Position numbers and translations under genes: made by a program. 40,148 nucleotides of DNA. Origin: Flavobacteriia bacterium (GTDB lineage: Bacteria; Bacteroidota; Bacteroidia; Flavobacteriales_D; Crocinitomicaceae). This document shows, piece by piece, positions 17,102 through 25,485 of this stretch. The notes under the pieces are model-generated. The model did not search any database and was not told the DNA's origin. It saw only the letters and a program-made list of their open reading frames with translations. Every line of letters begins with the position of its first letter. Position 1 is the first letter of the stretch. Where the stretch lies: assembly GCA_947462925.1 (NCBI GenBank), contig CANHQP010000031.1, positions 1 to 40,148 on the forward strand, read 5' to 3'.

Positions 17102-18202
17102 TTATTTTAATTTTTCTTTTAATTCTTCAATTCGATTTGCAAAGAAAATCTTTTTTTCTGGATTTGTCAACATTAATTGTTCATAAGCGACAATTGCTTT
17201 TGGAAAATTCCCCTGAATTGCGAAAATATTGGCCAAAGTTTCTGTGTAAATGAGACTGTCTGGATTGATACTTTCTTTGGCTTTTTTGGAAGGAGAATAA
17301 AATTCTTTTTGCGGTCTAGAAATACTTGGCTCTTTCTCGATGAATTTATTTATGATTTTATCTATTTGTTTTTCAATAACTTCAATTTCTTCTTCAATGA
17401 TTTCCTTCTCTTTTGGAACTGAAGTATGCGTTGTCTGTTCACCCATTTTTAACCATGAAGTGAAACTTCTTTTGGATGTAAAATCTGGTTTTTCAATTGT
17501 TGAAATCTCTGGTTTAATTTGTTCAGAAATTTTTTCTTCAATTTCGATTTTTTTCTGCTCTGGAACCGAATTTTCTAGATTTTCGTTGTAAACCGTCGCC
17601 ACAACTTGTGAAATAATTTCCAAATTGAGCTCGTCTTCTTGCTCGTTTTGATCAAAATTGAGATTTATTTCGTCAACAGGAATTTCTTGTTCAGTAACTT
17701 CATTTAAAGCTTCAACATCTGGCTCTTCGAAACTTGCTACAACTTCAATTGGTTCAATCTTCAGCTCTTCTTCGATGATTTCAACCGGTTCAGAAATTGT
17801 TTCAGGTTCAATTTCCGACGAGACAGCTTCTTCAACTACAGTTTCAGGAATTGCTTCATTAATTTCTTCAACAATTTCAGGTACCATTACTTCAGCTTCG
17901 ATCGCTACTTCTTGAACATTTTCGACAACGGATTCAACTGATTCTTGAATACTTTCAACTTTGCTAACTGCTTCTCCATGAATCAAATCATACAATTTCA
18001 TTCTGTCTGAAATGCGATAAGCGTGTTTTTGTAAAGCTTCTTCAAATCCTATATCGTTGTGATTCGAAAGTGCTTTCAAATATAAAATCGAAAAAATCTG
18101 CGAATAGGGATATTTTTCAGTCAATTCCTTCAGCGCAGGGATTTCTTGTCCTAAACATGAAGCCGGATCAGCAATTCTAGTGGATATTTGATCTAAATTC
18201 AT
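17102..18202 (-). CDS. Glutamate-rich protein of unknown function with TPR-like ends
   Basis: 366 residues from the ATG at 18202; a TTG nine bases upstream overlaps the lptE stop and is less likely. Three parts are visible: an N-terminal helical region of about 85 residues (KYPYSQIFSILYLKALS), a long acidic segment of about 180 residues rich in Glu, Val, Ile and Ser that is probably disordered, and a short C-terminal region (AIVAYEQLMLTNPEKKIFFA) that resembles one tetratricopeptide repeat. A gene of this architecture between lptE and secG is, from memory, conserved in flavobacteria. It begins two bases after lptE. No enzymatic motif is seen. Confidence 0.82.
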   Translation of the reverse strand: MNLDQISTRIADPASCLGQEIPALKELTEKYPYSQIFSILYLKALSNHNDIGFEEALQKHAYRISDRMKLYDLIHGEAVSKVESIQESVESVVENVQEVAIEAEVMVPEIVEEINEAIPETVVEEAVSSEIEPETISEPVEIIEEELKIEPIEVVASFEEPDVEALNEVTEQEIPVDEINLNFDQNEQEDELNLEIISQVVATVYNENLENSVPEQKKIEIEEKISEQIKPEISTIEKPDFTSKRSFTSWLKMGEQTTHTSVPKEKEIIEEEIEVIEKQIDKIINKFIEKEPSISRPQKEFYSPSKKAKESINPDSLIYTETLANIFAIQGNFPKAIVAYEQLMLTNPEKKIFFANRIEELKEKLK

Positions 18203-18204
18203 GC

Positions 18205-18735
18205 TTACCAATTTGAAAGGATTTTATTGATGACGTCTTGAACGATTTGTTTATTGATTTCTTCTAACAACTGACTTTCAACGGTTGTTAGATCTAAATT
18301 GGAATCGTAATCTGCAAAACGTGTGCTTGTTAGTGTCATTTTGTTTTCAGTCAACGGCTCGTTTTCCAAAGGTGGAACATTGATGAAAATCGTGTAGTTG
18401 GTTGAAATGGTCAATCTGTTTCTTGCCGCAACATCTCCAGCCTGCAAAGCAATTGGCGTAATAGAATAACTTGTAATTGTTCCTTCTATATTCACTTGAG
18501 AAGAATCAATATTGTTGCTCAATTTCAACCTCGTGTTGTTTTGAATTCCGTCTTTTATGGCTTCAGTCAATTGCGCAGGATAACTTAAATTAGCGTTGGG
18601 CGCATTGTTTTCCAATGTTTTGACCGTAAATTTCTTCCAACGAGGATCCATGGAACCTGAATCTTTGAAAGAAACGCTTGTCGGCCAGCAAGATGCCAGT
18701 GAAGCTAATATTAATATGGAAAGCAATACTTTCAT
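18205..18735 (-). CDS. lptE: LptE-like lipoprotein for LPS assembly
   Basis: 176 residues with a lipoprotein signal peptide (MKVLLSILILASLASC; lipidated Cys is C16). The mature part is compatible with the Bacteroidota LptE family: KFTVKTLENNAPN, a central beta-rich region with LTEAIKDGIQNNTRLKL, and the terminal helix with QLLEEINKQIVQDVI. LptE plugs the outer-membrane LptD barrel and helps insert lipopolysaccharide. Its start codon directly abuts the stop of the sigma-54 activator gene, and the next gene starts two bases after it, so the three are translated from one message. Confidence 0.85.
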   Translation of the reverse strand: MKVLLSILILASLASCWPTSVSFKDSGSMDPRWKKFTVKTLENNAPNANLSYPAQLTEAIKDGIQNNTRLKLSNNIDSSQVNIEGTITSYSITPIALQAGDVAARNRLTISTNYTIFINVPPLENEPLTENKMTLTSTRFADYDSNLDLTTVESQLLEEINKQIVQDVINKILSNW

Positions 18736-19980
18736 TTATCCTGGTAAATTATATTCTTTAATTTTTCGATACAAAGTTCGCTCCGAAATTCCCAATTCAT
18801 CTGCTGCATATTTGCGTTTTCCACGGTGCTTGTCTAATGCTTTTTGAATCAATTCCTTTTCTCGATCTTCCAAAGATAAGGATTCTTCAACTTCTACATG
18901 TTCTTGAAAATCATTTACAAAAGGTTCTTCTTTGGCTCTGAAATCTGAATTATTGTTCACAATCGAGGGCAATAGCGTTGCGTGGTCATTGACAGGAATA
19001 ATATCATTGTACATGCGGTTAATCATCGCAGATTGATCTGAATTTAATTGAAATTCAGGTCCTTGGTTGATCAATTCAGTAACCAATTTTTTCAAATCAT
19101 TCAAGTCGCTTTTCATGTCAAACAAAAACTTGTACATCAATTCGCGCTCAGAAAAATTTTCTTGTTCATTTTTGTTAATCACACTTGGAAATTGATCTTC
19201 TGCTTTTGGCAAATAACTTTGCAAAGTGATTCCATCAATTTCTCTCTTGTTTTCAATGACAGAGATTTGTTCAACTAAATTTTTTAATTGACGAATATTT
19301 CCTGGCCAATTGTAATTTTCCAATACATGCACTGCATCTTCAGTCAATTTAATTGGAGGCATTCTATATTTATCCGCAAAATCACTGGCGAATTTTCTGA
19401 AAATCAAATTGATATCTTCTTTTCGTTGACGCAAAGGTGGCAAACTGATCGGCACGGTGCTCAAACGATACAATAAATCTTCTCTGAATTTTCCGCTTTG
19501 AATAGCGCGACTCATATTTTCATTCGTTGCAGCAACAACTCGAACGTTTGTTTTGATCACCTTAGAAGAACCAACGCGAATAAATTCACCTGTTTCTAGC
19601 ACACGCAATAAGCGAACTTGCGTTTGCATCGGCAATTCTGCGACTTCATCCAAAAAGATTGTTCCGCCGTCTGCCACTTGAAAATAACCTTCGCGACTTC
19701 CACTAGCGCCTGTAAACGATCCTTTTTCGTGTCCAAATAATTCTGAATCAATCGTTCCTTCGGGAATGGCACCACAGTTTACAGCGATGTATTCTCCATG
19801 TTTTCTGGAACTAAGTTGATGAATTACTTGTGGTATGATTTCTTTTCCTGTTCCACTTTCACCAGTCACCAAAACTGAAATATCTGTAGGTGCAACTTGT
19901 GCAGCAACTTCCAATGCGCGGTTCAGTAACGGCGCGTTACCTATGATTGAAAATCGTTGTTTTATTTGTTGAATATCCAT
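18736..19980 (-). CDS. Sigma-54-dependent transcription activator without receiver domain
   Basis: AAA+ enhancer-binding protein of 414 residues that would remodel sigma-54 polymerase. Start at the ATG at 19980 (MDIQQIKQRFSIIGN); a longer frame would run into miaB. Motifs: Walker A GESGTGKE (40-47), sigma-54 contact loop GSFTGA (87-92, with Ser in place of the usual Ala of GAFTGA), Walker B GGTIFLDE (105-112), arginine-finger region LLYRLSTVPISLPPLR, and a C-terminal Fis-type helix-turn-helix (RKYAADELGISERTLYRKI). There is no N-terminal receiver or PAS domain, so its activity must be set by another protein or its abundance. Position between miaB and lptE is often seen in this phylum. Confidence 0.93.
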   Translation of the reverse strand: MDIQQIKQRFSIIGNAPLLNRALEVAAQVAPTDISVLVTGESGTGKEIIPQVIHQLSSRKHGEYIAVNCGAIPEGTIDSELFGHEKGSFTGASGSREGYFQVADGGTIFLDEVAELPMQTQVRLLRVLETGEFIRVGSSKVIKTNVRVVAATNENMSRAIQSGKFREDLLYRLSTVPISLPPLRQRKEDINLIFRKFASDFADKYRMPPIKLTEDAVHVLENYNWPGNIRQLKNLVEQISVIENKREIDGITLQSYLPKAEDQFPSVINKNEQENFSERELMYKFLFDMKSDLNDLKKLVTELINQGPEFQLNSDQSAMINRMYNDIIPVNDHATLLPSIVNNNSDFRAKEEPFVNDFQEHVEVEESLSLEDREKELIQKALDKHRGKRKYAADELGISERTLYRKIKEYNLPG

Positions 19981-20015
19981 TTTGTTGTCTGTTCGTTTTG
20001 AAAAATCAAATTTGT

Positions 20016-21452
20016 TTAAACGATTTCTCCTATCAATGTGGCTGAAGTGCAATTGAGAATCTTAACCATCACGTAATCTCCAGGTTTTGCATTTCCTTTT
20101 GGGAAAACAACTTTGGAATTGTAAGGATTTCTACCTGCCATTTCAAGTTCAGATTTTTTTGAAATTCCTTCCACCAAAACTTCTTGAATTTGACCCAATT
20201 GTTTTTGGTTTGACAACAATGAATTGTGTCGTTGAATATCGATAATTTCTGTTAAACGTCTGCTTTTTGTTGCTTCAGGAACATCATCTTCATATTTTCT
20301 TTCAGCTAATGTTTTTGGTCTTTCTGAATAAGTGTACATGTACGCAAAGTCGAATTTGACTTCCTCCATTAAGCTTTTGGTTTCATTGTGTTGTTCTTCC
20401 GTTTCACCGCAAAAGCCAGCAATGATATCCGTTGAAATTGTCGCATCAGGAATAAATTTCTTGATGGAGGCAATTCTTTCCAAATACCATTCTCTTGTAT
20501 ACCCGCGATTCATTTTGTGCAAAACTTCTGTACTTCCAGACTGAACCGGAAGGTGAATATACGGGCAAATATTTTTGTATTTCGCCATCACTTCCAGGAA
20601 ATCATCTGTCAAATCTTTTGGATGTGACGTTGAAAATCGCACTCTCAATAACGGATTAACTTCCGCAACCATCGCCATCAGTTGAGCAAAATTGGTGGTT
20701 GGAAGATTTTCCTCTTTGATTTCACCTTTGCTCGTCATATTAAAACGGTAGCTGTCTACATTTTGTCCCAATAAAGTGACTTCACGATAACCAGCTTCGA
20801 AGAGATTTTTACATTCTTCAATGATTGTTTGCGGATCACGTGATCTTTCTCGTCCTCTAGTAAAAGGAACAACACAAAACGAACACATGTTATCGCAGCC
20901 TCTTGTGATACTCACGAAAGCAGAAACGCCACCTTTGTCTAATCTTACAGGAGAAATATCAGCGTAAGTTTCTTCGCGAGAAAGCAAAACATTTACTGCT
21001 TTTTGTCCAGTTCCAACTTCTTCAATCAAATTCGGTAAATCTCTGTATGAATCAGGTCCAGCAACGATGTCAACTAATTTTTCTTCGTCAAGTAAATTTT
21101 GTTTCAGTCTTTCGGCCATACAGCCAAGTATTCCTACAACTAATTCAGGTTGAGATTTTTTCTGCTTCTTAAAATCATGTAATCTTTTGCGAACACGAAC
21201 TTCCGCGTTTTCTCTAATTGAGCAAGTGTTCAATAAAATAACATCGGCATCTTCGCTATTGGTAGTGGTTTGAAATCCATCTTTAGCCAAAATCGAGGCA
21301 ACGACTTCGCTGTCAGCAAAATTCATGGCGCAACCATAGCTTTCAATGTATAATTTTTTTCCAGAATTATTTGTGTTTTCTCCCAAGGTCAAAGCTTCTC
21401 CTTGTCTTGATTCATCGATGACTTTGTTTTTTTCTAAATCAGTATTGCTCAT
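20016..21452 (-). CDS. miaB: tRNA-2-methylthio-N6-isopentenyladenosine synthase
   Basis: Radical SAM methylthiotransferase that modifies A37 of tRNAs reading UNN codons. 478 residues. The N-terminal cluster ligands are C41 (SYGCAMN), C77 (LLNTCSIRE) and C111 ([10 protein letters not shown]); the radical-SAM cysteines are C186, C190 and C193 ([19 protein letters not shown]). The C-terminal TRAM domain lies in about the last 65 residues, including [17 protein letters not shown]. The N-terminus has a 30-residue polar extension. First gene of the minus-strand series. Confidence 0.96.
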   Translation of the reverse strand: MSNTDLEKNKVIDESRQGEALTLGENTNNSGKKLYIESYGCAMNFADSEVVASILAKDGFQTTTNSEDADVILLNTCSIRENAEVRVRKRLHDFKKQKKSQPELVVGILGCMAERLKQNLLDEEKLVDIVAGPDSYRDLPNLIEEVGTGQKAVNVLLSREETYADISPVRLDKGGVSAFVSITRGCDNMCSFCVVPFTRGRERSRDPQTIIEECKNLFEAGYREVTLLGQNVDSYRFNMTSKGEIKEENLPTTNFAQLMAMVAEVNPLLRVRFSTSHPKDLTDDFLEVMAKYKNICPYIHLPVQSGSTEVLHKMNRGYTREWYLERIASIKKFIPDATISTDIIAGFCGETEEQHNETKSLMEEVKFDFAYMYTYSERPKTLAERKYEDDVPEATKSRRLTEIIDIQRHNSLLSNQKQLGQIQEVLVEGISKKSELEMAGRNPYNSKVVFPKGNAKPGDYVMVKILNCTSATLIGEIV

Positions 21453-21475
21453 TTGTGTTACAAGATATTGAAATA

Positions 21476-21507
21476 CAAAAATAAGTAAATAAACTGAAGT
21501 GTGTCAA
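21476..21507 (-). promoter_or_regulatory. Promoter of miaB and downstream genes
   Basis: Minus strand: TTG (complement of 21505-21507), 21-nt spacer, TATTTTTG (complement of 21476-21483), an exact TAnnTTTG match, about 24 nt upstream of the miaB ATG. Confidence 0.65.
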
Positions 21508-21609
21508 AATGTCAGGTGTAAATTTGAAGTATAATTAGAGAATTAAATTAGATTGATGAATGTGAATTAGATTGTTATGCGTTCTGTTTAAAATAACGAT
21601 TTGTGTTCA

Positions 21610-21883
21610 ATTCGAAATATTGCAATATTTAGTTTACTAGGAGCTTTGTGCGTTTATTCGAAATATCGCGATATTTCGAATAAGTTGAAAATTTAGCCCG
21701 GTTTAACTTGGATTCTGCGCCGCTGTCATGGATTTTTGAGAATTTTTTTTTCAATCAATTTGGGCTGTTCGAATTATTGCAATATTTGAATTTTTCTCAT
21801 TTTGTTTAACCATTCGAAATATTGCAATATTTGGTTTTGTTGGGTTGTTTTGAATCATTTGAAATATCGCGATATTTCGAATT
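21610..21883. repeat. Array of five related ~24-bp palindromes
   Basis: Palindromes at 21610-21630, 21655-21680, 21768-21790, 21813-21834 and 21857-21883 share GAAATATYGCRATATTTC or a close variant. The copy at 21655 is a perfect 26-base dyad; two copies carry a TCGCGA centre and three a TTGCAA centre, both symmetrical. Spacing is irregular, so it is not a CRISPR or an iteron set with helical phasing. The whole gap between miaB and the next gene (21453-21926) is otherwise AT-rich and noncoding. Confidence 0.9.
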
Positions 21884-21926
21884 TTATAAAATGTAGTGAA
21901 TTAATTGCCTACTTTGGAAAATAACT

Positions 21927-22310
21927 TTAGCTCTTCTCAATAGTCAACCTTTCAATCTTAAATTCAGTCCCAATCTTTTTAAAATGAATGGTAACGCGGT
22001 AATTTTCAGTTTTCGAAGTATAAACGCCGATGGCAAAGGTTCCATCCGCAGATTCTTTTCCTTTGAAATTAAATTTGAACGAAGTAGCAGGTTTCTTGGA
22101 GAAAAAATCTTTTAAAACCAAGGTAGCCTGTGATTGACTGTAAGCTGCTTCTTTGTCAAAAATCGAAATTAGCATTTTCTCTTTGCCCATGGCTACAATA
22201 GAAGAAGCATTTCCAGAAGCAAAGGCATTTTCTAAATCACTGTAAGGAACATCAGCAGGATGACCAACATTGATTAAAAATGAAATTAAAAAAGAGTAAA
22301 TAAATGCCAT
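21927..22310 (-). CDS. Small exported protein, DUF4783-like
   Basis: 127 residues with an N-terminal hydrophobic signal (MAFIYSFLISFLINVGHP). The mature part, DLENAFASGNASSIVAMGKE followed by KDFFSKKPATSFKFNFKG and a beta-rich end (VTIHFKKIGTEFKIERLTI), resembles the NTF2/SnoaL-like fold of the DUF4783 family found in Bacteroidota; this assignment is from memory. Function unknown, location likely periplasm. It stands alone between the palindrome array and the SDR gene, with no clear promoter. Confidence 0.75.
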   Translation of the reverse strand: MAFIYSFLISFLINVGHPADVPYSDLENAFASGNASSIVAMGKEKMLISIFDKEAAYSQSQATLVLKDFFSKKPATSFKFNFKGKESADGTFAIGVYTSKTENYRVTIHFKKIGTEFKIERLTIEKS

Positions 22311-22505
22311 TTCGTTGAATTTTTGTGAAAAATTGCAAAAACAATGCCGAAAAAAGAAAAGCGAATTATTCAGTTGATTAGCAGTAACTCACATTCAAAT
22401 TTCTCCGCTAATTTAACAATTTTTTAGAAATTTTGGATTAATTGCAATTTTTACAAAAAAAGGAACGACCAAAAGGCTGATTTGCTAAAAATCCAAAAAT
22501 CCAAC

Positions 22506-23198
22506 TCACGGCGTCGTCAACGAAACAGGAATAATCCTTCCATGCATCCATTGGTGTGCATTTAATGAAAAATCAGCAATATAACTCGCCATCTGATGCG
22601 CAGAAACAGGAGCTTGAAATCCAGGGAACGCTTCTTCCAACATTTCCGTTTGCGCTGAACCTAAACATAAACAATTGACTTTGATTTTAGTGTCTTTGTA
22701 TTCCTCTGCCAACAATTCCGTAAAACTGGCAACTGCTGCTTTAGATGTTGAATATGCTGATAATCCAGCGAATTTGACTGTTCCTTGAAAACCACCCATC
22801 GAACTGATATTCACAATATGTCCACCAGTTTCAATCATTTTTGGAATAGCCGCTTGAACCGTTTCCATTACGCCAATGACGTTTACCTGGTAACTTTCTT
22901 CCAAATCTTCTTTGGATAATTCGAGAAAAGGCTTATTTACCAATTTACCAGCATTGTTGATTAAAATATCGATACTAGAAATGTTTTGGAAGATTTTTTC
23001 ACCAGAAACCCGAACAGAATCAGTATTCAAATCAAAAGGATGAATCTGAACATTTTCCAGTTGATTGAAATCTTCTAAACTCTTCGTGTTTCTTGCCAGA
23101 GCGAAGATTAAATTGTTTTTATCTTGCGACAAAATTTTAACCAATTCTCTTCCTATACCTCGGCTTGCGCCAACAATAACAATCGTTTTACGCATCAT
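22506..23198 (-). CDS. Short-chain dehydrogenase/reductase
   Basis: 230 residues, classical SDR with an NAD(P)-binding GASRGIG (10-16), LINNAGK (79-85), the NISSM segment and catalytic Y149 with K153 in AYSTSKAAV. The substrate cannot be told. Its first bases overlap the preceding reductase gene by 8-11 nt depending on which of the two adjacent ATGs (23198 or 23195) is used, so it belongs to the same three-gene operon. The arginine in the GASRGIG motif suggests preference for NADPH in many family members. Confidence 0.9.
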   Translation of the reverse strand: MMRKTIVIVGASRGIGRELVKILSQDKNNLIFALARNTKSLEDFNQLENVQIHPFDLNTDSVRVSGEKIFQNISSIDILINNAGKLVNKPFLELSKEDLEESYQVNVIGVMETVQAAIPKMIETGGHIVNISSMGGFQGTVKFAGLSAYSTSKAAVASFTELLAEEYKDTKIKVNCLCLGSAQTEMLEEAFPGFQAPVSAHQMASYIADFSLNAHQWMHGRIIPVSLTTP

Positions 23199-24276
23199 AA
23201 CTAATGGTTACTTCTTCACTTGCAGGATGGGCTTGACAAGTCAAAATATATCCTTCTGCAACTTCTTGGTCCGTCAATGAATAATTCAAATTCATGTTCA
23301 CTTTTCCTTTCAAAACTTTCGCTTTGCAAGTACAGCAAACTCCGCCTCGGCAAGAATATGGTGCATCGTAACCTTCCTTGTTAATGGCATCTAAAATCGT
23401 TTTACCTGATGAATTTAGTTTTATTTCAAATTCTTCTTCATCCAATAAAACCTTAATTCGGCTTTCTCCTTCAAAATCAATATTTTCAACTGCTGATTCT
23501 TCAATCAATAAAACTGGAGTTGTGTACAATTCGTAATGAATTTTTGATTTTGGAACACCAAACAAAGTCAAGGTGTCAATGGCAGATTTAATCATGGTTT
23601 CAGGACCGCATAAATAGAATCCATCCGCTTTCAAAATCGATAAATCTTGTTTCACAACTGCACTGATTGCTTCTTTATCTAATCTCCCTTCTTTACAGTT
23701 TTCGCTTTTTTCACTAGAAAGATAATGCGTAACGGCAACATTGCTAAGAGAATCAAATTCAGACTTAAACATAATAGAATTTAACGATCGATTTCCGTAA
23801 AACAAATTTAATTTTCCTCCGTTTTGCGCCAATTTTTTAGCCATCGAAATAATTGGCGTAATTCCACTTCCTGCAGCAAATGCTACAATATTTTTTGAGT
23901 TGTCATCTAATTTAAAGTTTCCCAGTGGTGCAGCAACTTTTACATGATCTCCAACTTTTAAAGTGTCGTTTGCCCAATTTGAAAATTTCCCGTTGTTGAT
24001 GCGCTTAATCGCTACAGCTAAATCTTCGTCAACTCCACTGCAAATAGAGTAGGAGCGACGTTCTTCAGCACCGCCAATTGTGCTACTCAGATTCAAATAT
24101 TGTCCTGGAACAAAGTTGAAAGTCGATTTTAAATCATCTGGAACAAGAAAACTAACTTGAACACTTTCAGGTGTAAGCTTATCAATTCCTTTTACTTCTA
24201 AATCAAAAAATCCTTTTGGACTTGATTCCATAGATGTACTATTTTCCTCTTTCTTCTTTCTACTAAATAATCCCAT
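23188..24276 (-). CDS. Ferredoxin reductase with C-terminal 2Fe-2S domain (copy B)
   Basis: 362 residues, PaaE/PaaK-type electron-transfer flavoprotein: FAD domain with RRSYSICSG, NAD(P)-binding domain with FAAGSGITPIISMAK, and a plant-type ferredoxin domain with cysteines at 309, 314, 317 and 347 (CRGGVCCTC ... LTCQ). Moves electrons from NAD(P)H to an oxygenase or hydroxylase partner, none of which is encoded nearby. A basic N-terminal extension (MGLFSRKKKEENS) is not in copy A. Closely related to the next gene, from which it is separated by eight bases; the pair probably arose by tandem duplication. Confidence 0.92.
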   Translation of the reverse strand: MGLFSRKKKEENSTSMESSPKGFFDLEVKGIDKLTPESVQVSFLVPDDLKSTFNFVPGQYLNLSSTIGGAEERRSYSICSGVDEDLAVAIKRINNGKFSNWANDTLKVGDHVKVAAPLGNFKLDDNSKNIVAFAAGSGITPIISMAKKLAQNGGKLNLFYGNRSLNSIMFKSEFDSLSNVAVTHYLSSEKSENCKEGRLDKEAISAVVKQDLSILKADGFYLCGPETMIKSAIDTLTLFGVPKSKIHYELYTTPVLLIEESAVENIDFEGESRIKVLLDEEEFEIKLNSSGKTILDAINKEGYDAPYSCRGGVCCTCKAKVLKGKVNMNLNYSLTDQEVAEGYILTCQAHPASEEVTISYDA

Positions 24277-24284
24277 AATTTGTA

Positions 24285-25355
24285 TTAATCGTCAAACGAA
24301 ATCACCAATTTTTCACTGGTAGGATGTGATTGACATGTTAAAATGTATCCTGCCTCAACTTCATCTTTTTCAAGTGCATAATTGATATCCATTCGGGCAG
24401 AACCTTCAATAATTTTTGCTTTACAAGTGCAGCAAACTCCGCCTTTACAAGCAAATGGTAAATCTGCACCAGCTTTGTATGCTGCATCCAAAATGGTTTC
24501 GCCGCCTGAAGTTAAATTAAGTTCAAACAAATCTCCGTCAAGGATTATCGTAACGTTTGATTCAACAGATTGTTCTTTTGGCAAGCTCAAATCATCTGAA
24601 GTTTTTGCTTCATTGGTTCCGAAAAGTTCGAAGTGAATATTTGATTCGTCCAATCCTTGAGCAGAAAAAGTATCCTTAACTGCATGAATCATCGCTTCAG
24701 GACCACAAACAAAAACACTGTCTACTCTTGTTCCATTTAAAAAAGCGGTATTCAATTTTTCACACTTTTCTTTGTCTATTCTTCCTTTTTGAATTTGATT
24801 TCCTAAACTTTCTCTCGAAAGAACATGTACAACTCTGAAAGTATTTAAATAGCTGTTTTTCAACGCTTCAATTTCTTCTCTAAAAATGATACTCGCAAAA
24901 CCTTTATTGCCATAAAACAATGTTACACTGCTATTTGGCTCATTTTTCAAAATTGATTTTGCTAGAGAAAAAATAGGAGTAACTCCACTTCCTGCTGCAA
25001 ACAATACATAATTCTTACTATTAACTGAATCAATTTCTGTTGTGAAATTCCCCATGGGAGTCATCACATCTATTAAATCACCAACTTTTAAATTTTGATT
25101 TGCAAAAGTTGAGAATTTTCCCTTTTCAACTTGTTTAATTGCCACTCTCCACTCATTTTCATCTGGAGATGAACACAGAGAATAAGATCTTCTTAAATCT
25201 TCGCCATTGATATTAGCTCGAAGTGTCAAATATTGTCCGGGTTTGTATTGATATGAATCAATTAAATCTGAGGGAATTTCAAAAGCAATCGAAACAGTAT
25301 CTTCTGTTTCTCTTCTGATATCAGAAATTTTAAGCGTGTGAAATGTTGGTTTCAT
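24285..25355 (-). CDS. Ferredoxin reductase with C-terminal 2Fe-2S domain (copy A)
   Basis: 356 residues with the same three-domain order as its neighbour: RRSYSLCSSP (FAD), FAAGSGVTPIFSLAK (NAD(P)), and ferredoxin cysteines at 303, 308, 311 and 341 (CKGGVCCTC ... LTCQ). First gene of the minus-strand operon, starting at the ATG at 25355. No phenylacetyl-CoA oxygenase genes (paaABCD) are in the window, so the usual role in phenylacetate breakdown is not supported by context; it may serve another oxygenase or a fatty-acid desaturase. Confidence 0.92.
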   Translation of the reverse strand: MKPTFHTLKISDIRRETEDTVSIAFEIPSDLIDSYQYKPGQYLTLRANINGEDLRRSYSLCSSPDENEWRVAIKQVEKGKFSTFANQNLKVGDLIDVMTPMGNFTTEIDSVNSKNYVLFAAGSGVTPIFSLAKSILKNEPNSSVTLFYGNKGFASIIFREEIEALKNSYLNTFRVVHVLSRESLGNQIQKGRIDKEKCEKLNTAFLNGTRVDSVFVCGPEAMIHAVKDTFSAQGLDESNIHFELFGTNEAKTSDDLSLPKEQSVESNVTIILDGDLFELNLTSGGETILDAAYKAGADLPFACKGGVCCTCKAKIIEGSARMDINYALEKDEVEAGYILTCQSHPTSEKLVISFDD

Positions 25356-25376
25356 TCAATTCGATTAATAAGTCCA

Positions 25377-25384
25377 CAAATTTA
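25377..25384 (-). promoter_or_regulatory. -7 element of the ferredoxin-reductase operon
   Basis: The minus strand reads TAAATTTG, an exact TAnnTTTG match, 21 nt upstream of the ATG. No clear TTG at 17-21 nt upstream (TTT at 19), so the -33 part is uncertain. Confidence 0.5.
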
Positions 25385-25485
25385 ACAAAAACTTTCAATG
25401 CGAAAAGATGACATTCCTCACCAAAAAAAGGTGATCATTCTAGATACCTGCAATAAAATTTATTTGAATCTGTAGTTTAAGAGAT

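Noticed and set aside
21610..21883. CRISPR array
   Set aside because: Units are palindromes with irregular spacers of 19-87 bases and variable sequence; no cas genes are near.
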